Shown: positions 1-5,176 of the stretch, in pieces
Position numbering within the stretch: position 1 is the stretch's first letter
How the letters are laid out: each line of letters starts with the position of its first letter
Assembly: GCF_001983105.1 (NCBI RefSeq)
Contig: NZ_MOMC01000068.1
Span: 312 to 5,487, forward strand
DNA length: 5,176 bases
Direction: 5' to 3'
Source of the DNA: Pseudofrankia asymbiotica
Lineage (GTDB): Bacteria > Actinomycetota > Actinomycetes > Frankiales > Frankiaceae
The notes under the pieces: generated by a model
What the model saw: only the letters and a program-made list of their open reading frames with translations
Told to the model about the DNA's origin: nothing
Database searches by the model: none
Program-made: the position numbers and the translations under genes

Positions 1-105
1 TCCGCGACCTTCATCCACTGGGCGATGATCCGCACCATGGCCCGCCGCCTCGCTCGCCGAGGCCCGGTCCAGCGCTGGACGCCCAGACCGACCACCGACC
101 GATAA
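1..105 (+). CDS. C-terminal end of an IS5-like DDE transposase (5' part outside the window)
   Basis: Frame 1 is open from the first base to the TAA at 103-105 and gives 34 residues. They contain the string FIHWAMIRTMARRLARR, which resembles the C-terminal tail of actinobacterial IS5-family transposases, where a helix with an IHWAM-like core and a basic stretch follows the last catalytic motif. None of the DDE residues lie in this piece, so the family call rests on the tail alone. A terminal-repeat-like sequence follows 15 bases after the stop, as expected for a compact IS whose single gene runs nearly to its right end. The gene converges on the minus-strand membrane-protein gene that ends at 198. 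Alternative: another transposase family with a similar tail. The upstream sequence would decide whether the gene is intact. Confidence 0.6.
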   Translation, partial: SATFIHWAMIRTMARRLARRGPVQRWTPRPTTDR

Positions 106-129
106 CCGACCAAGATTCAGGACAGGCTC
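1..129 (+). mobile_element. Right end of an insertion sequence, with terminal inverted repeat at about 106-129
   Basis: The transposase tail ends at 105 and the IS seems to end with GACAGGCTC (121-129). Read from outside inwards on the minus strand the terminus begins GAGCCTGTCCTGAATCTTGG. TAA follows at 130-132 and could be one copy of a TNA-type target duplication, as known for several IS5 subgroups. The left end and the other duplication copy are outside the window, so the exact boundary is inferred. The insertion lies inside, or at the edge of, the larger integrated element that carries the DUF2637 gene. Confidence 0.45.
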
Positions 130-153
130 TAAGGAGAGAGCCCGTTCTTGATC
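121..153. repeat. Two facing IS-end-like sequences separated by 8 bases
   Basis: The outward end of the IS (reverse complement of 114-129) and the sequence at 138-153 match at 12 of 16 positions: GAGCCTGTCCTGAATC against GAGCCCGTTCTTGATC. Between them lies TAAGGAGA (130-137). The inner part also forms a 6-base-pair dyad, GGCTCT (125-130) and AGAGCC (137-142), with a 6-base loop. The arrangement looks like a right IS end followed at once by a left end of the same or a related IS. No transposase follows on the right, so 138-153 would be a remnant. A weak terminator between the two convergent genes is an alternative, but there is no T-run. Confidence 0.35.
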
Positions 154-197
154 GACTCGAATCGCCGGTCCGCCGGCCGATGGCGCCTCTGGCTCCA

Positions 198-998
198 TCA
201 GCCGTCTGGTTGAGCCTTGCTGTCGGTCGCCGCCAAGCCTTCCCCAGAGTGGATGTCCATGTCGCTGCGTAGCTGTGCGACGAGCCGCCTAGCAGTGGGC
301 GAGCCGACTCGCATGCGTTTACGTAGCGTTTCTGCGGAGATCGGTCGGTGATGGTGCTGCCAGTGCAGCACGTTTTCGGCGCGGGCCCGGTGGATCAGGT
401 CCTGCTCGCGCGCCGCCTTATCGCGCCCTTGGGGCGCGGTCGCCTCTATGCCGAGGCGCCGGCGTACCGGCGCGGGCGCCGCGGACCCGCCTACCGGGAG
501 CCGCTCCGGTTCGGCCAGCCTGTCCGTTGCCGTGGCCTGCTGGTCTGCGGCGTGCATGGCCTCGATCAGCCCGGGACCGACCTCGCCCCAGCCGATCAGC
601 AGCAGCGGGCCGACGGCGTCGAACGCGGCCTTGCCGTACTCGCCGGCGATCACCGGCTCCGCGACGTTCAGAGCGAGCGTGACCACACTGGCGAACAGCA
701 GAAGACGCCGCGCTGATCGCGCCACCTCCACAGGACCGCCGTGCACCGCCAGGTGCCGCGTTCCGAGCAGCAGCCCGACAACGGACAGGTCGACCGCCGG
801 CGCCACCAACGGCGCCACGAACACCGGCACACCCAGCCGCAGACCCAGCGCCCACGAGTTCCCGAACCCGAACGCAAACGTCAACCCGACAACGATCCCG
901 ATCATCGCCGTAACCAGATGCCCGGTCTTGGCCCGACCCGCAGTGCCCAGAGATCCGCGCGCTCGGACGGTGGTCGAGGTTTCGCCGGCCGGGTTCAC
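198..998 (-). CDS. DUF2637/SpdB-like membrane protein with C-terminal helix-turn-helix
   Basis: With the GTG at 998-996 as start the product has 266 residues. Four hydrophobic segments are visible, at about residues 32-51, 59-79, 99-117 and 125-145. They carry the family-like strings TFAFGFGNSWALG, APLVAPAVDLSVVGLLLG, TLALNVAEPVIAG and FDAVGPLLLIGWGEVGPG. A charged linker follows, then a helix-turn-helix-like region at about 209-246 with HHRPISAETLRKRMRVGSPT and ARRLVAQLR. This layout fits the DUF2637 proteins of actinomycete plasmids and AICEs, some annotated SpdB-like and linked to plasmid spread within the mycelium. Their exact biochemical role is not settled. The open frame extends up to an ATG at 1151, but the added Cys/Arg-rich residues look non-coding. 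ATG at 905 is a shorter alternative that would remove the cytoplasmic N-terminus. A weak GGTGG lies about 6 bases before the GTG. The gene stands alone here, between an IS end and the element boundary. Confidence 0.82.
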   Translation of the reverse strand: MNPAGETSTTVRARGSLGTAGRAKTGHLVTAMIGIVVGLTFAFGFGNSWALGLRLGVPVFVAPLVAPAVDLSVVGLLLGTRHLAVHGGPVEVARSARRLLLFASVVTLALNVAEPVIAGEYGKAAFDAVGPLLLIGWGEVGPGLIEAMHAADQQATATDRLAEPERLPVGGSAAPAPVRRRLGIEATAPQGRDKAAREQDLIHRARAENVLHWQHHHRPISAETLRKRMRVGSPTARRLVAQLRSDMDIHSGEGLAATDSKAQPDG

Positions 999-1047
999 CG
1001 GGTACCACCGCAGACCGACCGCGGCGACGCGATCCACCTGACGTGCA

Positions 1048-1065
1048 CAGACCAGGGATGGTCTG
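1048..1065. repeat. Inverted repeat upstream of the DUF2637 gene
   Basis: CAGACCA (1048-1054) and TGGTCTG (1059-1065) are perfect 7-base arms around a GGGA centre. On the minus strand the dyad lies about 50 bases upstream of the preferred start of the membrane-protein gene. It could be an operator for that gene or an RNA hairpin in its leader. No T-run follows on either strand, so a classical terminator is unlikely. Confidence 0.4.
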
Positions 1066-1088
1066 GGGCGCCGCGACGATCGAGAGGA

Positions 1089-1111
1089 GGTGTAGCAACG
1101 GGTGTAGCAAC
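1089..1111. repeat. Tandem direct repeat GGTGTAGCAAC, possible integrase arm-type sites
   Basis: Two identical 11-base copies, GGTGTAGCAAC at 1089-1099 and 1101-1111, are separated by a single G (period 12 bases). They lie about 80-100 bases inside the tRNA-Phe fragment. Tyrosine integrases and their excisionases bind short direct repeats beside the core site, so the position fits arm-type sites. That role is inferred from position and repetition only. AGGAGG at 1085-1090 on the plus strand resembles a ribosome binding site, but each following GTG is directly followed by TAG, so no peptide is encoded. Confidence 0.5.
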
Positions 1112-1125
1112 AGCGGCAACCGACC

Positions 1126-1169
1126 ACGCACGTCGACGGCCTTCCACACATGCCAACACACGTCCACGG
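1126..1169. repeat. Imperfect direct repeat pair near the attachment site
   Basis: ACGCACGTCGACGG (1126-1139) and ACACACGTCCACGG (1156-1169) agree at 12 of 14 positions with a period of 30 bases. They lie between the tandem 11-base repeats and the tRNA fragment. The spacing, close to three helical turns, would place both copies on the same DNA face, which suits protein binding sites, but chance similarity in GC-rich DNA cannot be excluded. Confidence 0.3.
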
Positions 1170-1189
1170 ACACTGACATCACGGTCGGT

Positions 1190-1236
1190 TCGGCCTGAAA
1201 AGCGGAAGGTCGGCGGTTCGACCCCGCCCCTGCCCA
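1190..1236 (+). other. Attachment site: 3' fragment of a tRNA-Phe(GAA) gene
   Basis: The sequence maps base by base onto tRNA positions 27-73. The anticodon loop CTGAAAA is at 1195-1201, with GAA at 1197-1199. The 3' anticodon stem GCGGA is at 1202-1206 and the variable loop AGGTC at 1207-1211. The T arm is GGCGG, TTCGACC and CCGCC at 1212-1228. The acceptor strand CCTGCCC is at 1229-1235 and discriminator A at 1236, with no encoded CCA. The 5' anticodon stem (TCGGC, 1190-1194) has one mismatch, and nothing upstream resembles a D arm or a GGGCAGG 5' acceptor strand, so this is a fragment and not a working tRNA gene. It matches the 3' core left at the distal end of an element integrated into the 3' half of a tRNA gene. 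Identity with the intact gene probably begins near 1194. It would then be attR, with the restored tRNA-Phe gene to the left of the window. Confidence 0.8.
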
Positions 1237-1311
1237 CACGATCGGCTTCCCTTGTTCGGTAACCTCTGGCCACCTTCCCGGGCTCCCGCGCCATGCTTGC
1301 CAAGGGGCTCG

Positions 1312-1325
1312 GCCTGGAGCCAGGC
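1312..1325. promoter_or_regulatory. Palindrome in the CHAT gene leader, candidate operator
   Basis: GCCTGG (1312-1317) and CCAGGC (1320-1325) are perfect arms around AG, about 60 bases before the GTG start. A further GGCTCC at 1345-1350 is the inverted match of GGAGCC at 1316-1321, so the leader RNA could fold in more than one way. Regulator binding is a guess from symmetry and position; no known operator consensus was recognised. Confidence 0.3.
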
Positions 1326-1372
1326 GGCGGTGCGGTGCGCTTTAGGCTCCTGGGCACCGGCATCGTGGCGGT

Positions 1373-1380
1373 GGGGGGAA
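1373..1380 (+). promoter_or_regulatory. Shine-Dalgarno-like site for the CHAT gene
   Basis: The purine run GGGGGGAA ends 3 bases before the GTG at 1384, with 5 bases between its last G and the start codon. It supports this start over the in-frame GTG at 1330, which has only GGAG about 10 bases upstream and would add 18 residues unlike the rest of the protein. Confidence 0.5.
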
Positions 1381-1383
1381 CAC

Positions 1384-4300
1384 GTGGACCAGACCGGGCC
1401 TGACGTCGCGTCCTCCGTGTCGGAGGCCTTCTGCCTGTTGGACAAGGCTGAAGCAGGTGACCCGGACGCCGCACGCACGGTCATCCATCTCCTGGCCGAG
1501 GCCTACACCCAGGCACCGTCGCATCCCGACGTCGTCCTGTGGGCGGCGACGGTCGGGCAGCTCACCAGCCGGCGCGCGGAGCTCGACCCGGCCAGCCTGG
1601 ACGACGCGGTGACTTGGACCCGCCGAGCACTGCTCGCGCCGCACCCGGCGGTGGATCCGGACAGAATGCTGACCCTTCTGGGCGGGCTGCTCTGGATCCG
1701 TCACGAGCGAGACCACGACGCAACCTCATCCCGCCGCACGAGCATCGACCTCGACATCCTTCTCGAAGAGCTCGCCAACCTGACCGGGAAGGCCGGGACG
1801 GTCCTCGGCGGTGCGCCCCTGGCGGCGAAGGCGCTCGACTTCTACCGCGGCCTCGCCGTGTTGCACGCAGCCGGCGACGACCACGACCGGTCCGTTCAGC
1901 TCGCCGACGGGGAGCCCGACGGGGAGGTGGACGCGGCGCTCGATCTGGTCGAGTCCGCTCTTCCGTGGCTCGACGACAGCACCCCGGCGCTGCTGTCGGG
2001 CCTCGTGCGCCACGTCGACGCGTGCCGCTCCGCGAAGCGCTTCGCGGCCGGTCTGCGGGCGGTGAGACGGGCGCGCGCGCTGCTGGACGCCAATCCCGAC
2101 GCCGAGCCCGAGAAGTTCGCCGGCCTTGACACCTCCCAGGCCAGGCTGCACGCGAAGGCCTACGTCCACGGCGCCGATCCGGCGGATCGAGATGCCGCGG
2201 TCGACCTGTTCGAGCGGCTGCTCACGGCCGGCACTCTGCTGCTACCCGGCCGGCTGGCCTACGCCGACCTGCTGCACTACTGCTACGACGCCGACCGGGA
2301 TCCGGCCACTCGGGAGTCGTTCCTGCGGCTGCTGGGCCCGATGGTGGCCGCGGGCGAGACGACTCCCAGGGGCATGGCGAACTACGGCGGGTGCGTCGCC
2401 GACCGCGCCGCGGGCACCGGCTCCAGCGCCGACTATGGCGAGGCTGTGCGCTGCCTGCACGCGGCGTTGGACGAGGGCGTCGAGGAACCGGCGGAGACCT
2501 GGAAGCGGCTGGGCGACGTCTACACGTCCTGGGCCGACCATGGCGGCGGGGACGACCGGCTGGCATCCGCCGCGCACGGCTACCGCCAGGCACTGCGGCT
2601 GGGCCGAGGTGGATCCGGCGTCGGGCCGGAGGCGATGCTGCGTCTGCTCCACCACGAGGCCGCCCGGCTGGACGCCGCCGAGAGGCTCGGCCCCGAGCTG
2701 GTCGCCGACCTGCGCCTCTTCGTCGGCGCGGCCCGGCAGGTGCTGGGCCGCACCGGCGTGGATGCCGAGGCCCGAGCCTGGCTGTCCCGGGGAACGAACC
2801 TCCTCGCGTTGCGGCTGTGGGCCGAGGAGCCCGACCAGCCCCTGGACATCGGCTGGCTCGACGCGCTGCTCGTCGACGCCGCGATGTTCCCGGACGCGCC
2901 CGACTCGTGGGCAGGCTCGGTCGCCTACCAGCGGGCCCTCACGGAGCTGTTCCGCACGATGTACGTCACCGGCCCGTCGCCGTCAGCCGAGTTCGGCCAG
3001 AGCCACGCGGCGCAGGCGTACCAGCTGTTGCCGCCCGGGCCACTCGCGGACCAGGCCGGCCACCTGTTCGCGCTGACGACCATGCACGCGGGCACGCACG
3101 CCGGTGACCTCGCCCAGATCGCGACGGCCCGGCGCCTGTTCGAGCAGGTGGGCGACGAGGCCTCGGCGCTGGCCGCGGACCGGGCGCTGCGCACGATCCG
3201 CGACGGCACGTCCTTCGTCGACCCGACCGGATCGTCGAGGGCGGAACACGATCTCGCGGTCACGGACGACGACGAACGCGGCATGGCTCCACCAGCCTTG
3301 TTCGACCCGATAGCCACGCTGAACACCATGGTCTTCACCGACCTCCTCGGCCGCGCCGCGCCGTCGCGACGTGAGCCGCCGCGCCCGCGGGCCAAGCCAT
3401 CCCCGGCGGGCGCGCCGGATGTGCTCGCCGACCTGCTGGCGGTGGTGGCCAGGATCTCCGGTCCCGCGGCGAGCCGCGGAGACGCGCGGGAGCTGCCCGC
3501 CGCGCTCGTCGAGGTGGAGCGGCGGCTGGCCCGGCAGCCGGCACAGCCGGCCCACCAGTCGACGGTCGCCGACCTCCTGTCGCTCGGCTGGCTCAAGACC
3601 GCGCGGCTGCTCGGCGACCGGGCCGCGGCCGGCAAGGCCGCGCTCGCGGCGCAGGAGGCGATGGACCTCCTCAGCGGAGCCGACGACCCGTGGTGGGCGC
3701 CGCTCGCGATGCGCGGCGCGCAGGCGCGGCGGCTGCGGGCGTCACCGGGCGACCGGGCGGCGGCGCGAACGCTGGGCTTGTGGGCGCTGAGCGGCCACGC
3801 CTGGAAGGTGCTGCTGCAGTCCGCGACCGACAACGCGCTCGCGGCGGCCCGCGCCGCGGCGGACGACGCACGGCTCGTCGCTGAATGGTGCGCCGAGGAC
3901 GACGCGACCGGCGACCCACGGGCGGCGGCGGACCTGGTGACCGCGTTGGAGGCCGGCCGAGGGCTGGTGCTGCACGCGGCCGTCACGACCCGGTCGGCGG
4001 CCGAGCAGCTGGCTGCCCGCGGCCACGACGACCTGGCGGCGGAATGGTTGGCCGCCGGCCCGGACGCCACCGGGGCGGGCACCGATCCGCCGCCCGGCGA
4101 CGCGGTGGTCTTACGGGAGGCGATGGCCGCGCTGGGTGACCAGGTCGCGCGGTCACGGCTGCGCCGCAGGGTCCTCGAGGCGCTGGTCATGCCGGCGGAG
4201 TCGGACGAGCCCGAGCGCCGGCGCCGGCGCGTCGGCCCGGCCGGCCGGGGCGGCCCGGCGGACTCGGGCGATCTGCTGACGCCGCCCGACGTCCAAGAGA

Positions 4301-5176
4301 TCCGGGAGGCCCTGCGGGCACACGGCTCCGACGCGCTGGTCTACCTGGTACCCGGCCTCGACGGACCGGCCGGTCCCGGACCGGGACGGATTGTGATCAT
4401 CCCGAGGGTCGAGCGGGAGCCGGTCGTCTGCCTGAACTGGCCCGGGCTCGTCGTCACTCGGGGTTCGGCGGTGGGCACATATGCCGAGGCATACGCCGCC
4501 TGGCAGCGAGTGACCGTTGCCAGGCCGGCCTCGGACAGCGCGGCGCACCCGTCCGTCCCCAAGGCGGTCAAGCGCGCGGCACGTCGCCGCTGGCAGGACG
4601 CGCTCGCCGTGCTGACCGCCAGGTCCGGCGGCGTGGCGCAGGCGGTGCGCACCCGTGTGGCCGGCTGGGCCGTCGACCCGGACCGGCCCCGGATCACGAT
4701 CACCTCGGTCGGGGCGCTCGCGTTGGTGCCCTGGCACGCCGCCCTGGTCGGTGCGGCGGGCGAAGACGGCCGCCCCGCCGACGGACCCACAACGCGGCTC
4801 ACCCAGCGCGCGATCGTGTCCTATATCCCGTCCGCCCGGCTGCTGTGCCGGACCGCCACCAACGCACCCGCCGACGGCGACGCCGAGGTGATGATCGTCG
4901 GCGACCCGCCGGGCGGCGGCCGCCCGATGGCGGCCGCCGAGGAGGCCTGGGCGCTGCGCGACGCCTTCTACCCGGACGCGACGCTCCTCGGGCGCCCGCC
5001 GGCCTCCGACCCGCGGCGTCGGCCCGCCGGCCGCGGCACGGCGGCGGAGGTTCTCGCCTGGCTGCGCCGCCGCGACGCCCGGCGCGGCGTGCTGCACCTG
5101 GCCTGTCACGCGGTCGCGCAGCCGTCGGATCCGTCGTCGTCGTACCTGATCCTGGCGGACGGGGAACGGCTGACGG
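1384..5176 (+). CDS. Large TPR-like helical repeat protein with C-terminal CHAT (caspase-like) protease domain, 3' end outside the window
   Basis: The frame is open for 1264 codons and runs off the window. Residues 1 to about 615 are helix-rich and Leu/Ala-rich with TPR-like units, for example at about 183-245, 253-290 and 373-408 (WKRLGDVYTSW then GYRQALRLG). A Pro/Arg/Asp-rich linker (about 618-680) separates a second helical region (about 680-935). That region holds LVTALEAGRGLVLH (E856, R859), like the E..R motif preceding CHAT domains. A basic linker (940-960) leads into the CHAT domain. Its family-like strings are LVYLVPG near 985, GALALVPWHAAL at 1110-1121, SYIPSARLL around P1149, MIVGDP at 1170-1175 and VLHLACHA with the predicted catalytic H1242. 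CHAT domains are caspase/separase-like cysteine proteases, and helical repeats usually act as sensor or partner-binding part. The catalytic Cys, expected some tens of residues after the His, lies beyond the window, so activity cannot be judged. There is no signal peptide or membrane segment, so it is probably cytoplasmic. Substrate and trigger are unknown. Confidence 0.88.
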   Translation, partial: MDQTGPDVASSVSEAFCLLDKAEAGDPDAARTVIHLLAEAYTQAPSHPDVVLWAATVGQLTSRRAELDPASLDDAVTWTRRALLAPHPAVDPDRMLTLLGGLLWIRHERDHDATSSRRTSIDLDILLEELANLTGKAGTVLGGAPLAAKALDFYRGLAVLHAAGDDHDRSVQLADGEPDGEVDAALDLVESALPWLDDSTPALLSGLVRHVDACRSAKRFAAGLRAVRRARALLDANPDAEPEKFAGLDTSQARLHAKAYVHGADPADRDAAVDLFERLLTAGTLLLPGRLAYADLLHYCYDADRDPATRESFLRLLGPMVAAGETTPRGMANYGGCVADRAAGTGSSADYGEAVRCLHAALDEGVEEPAETWKRLGDVYTSWADHGGGDDRLASAAHGYRQALRLGRGGSGVGPEAMLRLLHHEAARLDAAERLGPELVADLRLFVGAARQVLGRTGVDAEARAWLSRGTNLLALRLWAEEPDQPLDIGWLDALLVDAAMFPDAPDSWAGSVAYQRALTELFRTMYVTGPSPSAEFGQSHAAQAYQLLPPGPLADQAGHLFALTTMHAGTHAGDLAQIATARRLFEQVGDEASALAADRALRTIRDGTSFVDPTGSSRAEHDLAVTDDDERGMAPPALFDPIATLNTMVFTDLLGRAAPSRREPPRPRAKPSPAGAPDVLADLLAVVARISGPAASRGDARELPAALVEVERRLARQPAQPAHQSTVADLLSLGWLKTARLLGDRAAAGKAALAAQEAMDLLSGADDPWWAPLAMRGAQARRLRASPGDRAAARTLGLWALSGHAWKVLLQSATDNALAAARAAADDARLVAEWCAEDDATGDPRAAADLVTALEAGRGLVLHAAVTTRSAAEQLAARGHDDLAAEWLAAGPDATGAGTDPPPGDAVVLREAMAALGDQVARSRLRRRVLEALVMPAESDEPERRRRRVGPAGRGGPADSGDLLTPPDVQEIREALRAHGSDALVYLVPGLDGPAGPGPGRIVIIPRVEREPVVCLNWPGLVVTRGSAVGTYAEAYAAWQRVTVARPASDSAAHPSVPKAVKRAARRRWQDALAVLTARSGGVAQAVRTRVAGWAVDPDRPRITITSVGALALVPWHAALVGAAGEDGRPADGPTTRLTQRAIVSYIPSARLLCRTATNAPADGDAEVMIVGDPPGGGRPMAAAEEAWALRDAFYPDATLLGRPPASDPRRRPAGRGTAAEVLAWLRRRDARRGVLHLACHAVAQPSDPSSSYLILADGERLT

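Larger units (their letters stand above)
1..1236. mobile_element. Distal end of a tRNA-Phe-integrated element (AICE-like)
   Basis: Three observations suggest that everything left of the tRNA-Phe fragment belongs to an integrated element. The 3' tRNA piece has the right orientation, with its 3' end pointing away from the element. The only full gene is of a plasmid/AICE family. The sequence next to the core carries short direct repeats. Integrase, excisionase, replication and FtsK-like transfer genes are not in the window, so whether the element is complete or a decayed remnant is unknown. The IS end at 1-129 shows that other mobile DNA has entered it. The left boundary is not visible. Confidence 0.5.
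999..1383. other. Non-coding junction region between the element gene and the CHAT gene
   Basis: No convincing gene is seen on either strand across these 385 bases. The open frames here are short extensions of GC-rich shadow frames or translations of tRNA sequence. The left half holds a dyad (1048-1065), a tandem 11-base repeat (1089-1111) and a near-repeat pair (1126-1169). The tRNA-Phe 3' fragment follows (1190-1236). The right half holds the leader of the CHAT gene with one perfect palindrome (1312-1325) and a Shine-Dalgarno-like purine run. No promoter with clear -35 and -10 boxes could be picked on either strand. Confidence 0.6.

Noticed and set aside
448..1041. Plus-strand open frames opposite the DUF2637 gene
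   Set aside because: Their products are low-complexity Pro/Ser/Thr/Arg-rich, whereas the minus strand gives four clear membrane helices and a helix-turn-helix.
1085..1104. Plus-strand ribosome binding site with a small gene
   Set aside because: AGGAGG is present, but both nearby GTG codons are followed at once by TAG.
999..1151. N-terminal extension of the DUF2637 gene to the ATG at 1151
   Set aside because: The added 51 residues are Cys/Arg-rich and overlap the repeats and dyad; they look like translated non-coding DNA.
1089..1169. CRISPR-like repeats
   Set aside because: Copies are too short and too few, with 1-base or unequal spacing and no spacer pattern.
1153..1239. Complete tRNA gene
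   Set aside because: No D arm and no 5' acceptor strand complementary to CCTGCCC could be found upstream; only positions 27-73 are present.
2126..3076. 316-codon plus-strand open frame
   Set aside because: It is a shifted frame of the CHAT gene, rich in Pro, Arg, Thr and Cys and without domain signals, while frame 1 encodes a coherent helical protein across the same bases.
2925..4190. 421-codon open frame on the minus strand
   Set aside because: It lies wholly within the plus-strand CHAT gene. Its product is a Ser/Ala/Arg-rich composition typical of antisense frames in GC-rich DNA, with no recognisable domain.

Overview
The window comes from a very GC-rich actinomycete. Codon third positions are almost all G or C, and a GTG start is used for the large gene and is the preferred reading for the membrane-protein gene. 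Frankia or a relative, or a streptomycete, would fit, but the genus cannot be fixed from this sequence.

Left part (1 to about 1236): this looks like the end of an integrated mobile element. It starts with the last 34 codons of an insertion-sequence transposase and the right terminal repeat of that IS (to about 129). A convergent minus-strand gene follows (198-998). It encodes a four-helix membrane protein of the DUF2637/SpdB-like type with a C-terminal helix-turn-helix, a family common in actinomycete integrative and conjugative elements (AICEs) and plasmids. Upstream of it lies a repeat-rich non-coding stretch (999-1189) with a dyad and two sets of direct repeats. The stretch ends in a 3' fragment of a tRNA-Phe(GAA) gene (1190-1236): anticodon loop, variable loop, T arm and 3' acceptor strand are present, while the D arm and 5' acceptor strand are absent. 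A 3' tRNA piece with element genes on its left is what integration into the 3' end of a tRNA gene leaves at the distal boundary. The intact tRNA-Phe would then lie to the left, outside the window. No integrase gene is visible.

Right part (1237-5176): about 150 bases after the tRNA fragment a very long plus-strand gene begins (GTG at 1384) and runs off the window end, giving 1264 codons without a stop. It is a helical-repeat (TPR-like) protein ending in a CHAT domain, a caspase-like cysteine protease fold. The window stops 22 residues after the predicted catalytic histidine, so the nucleophilic cysteine and any downstream partner gene are not visible. The gene probably lies on the flanking chromosome, or in a neighbouring island sharing the tRNA site.

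The most interesting points are the tRNA-Phe attachment boundary with its repeat arrays, and the large TPR-CHAT protease candidate directly beside it, a position often occupied by accessory or defence genes.
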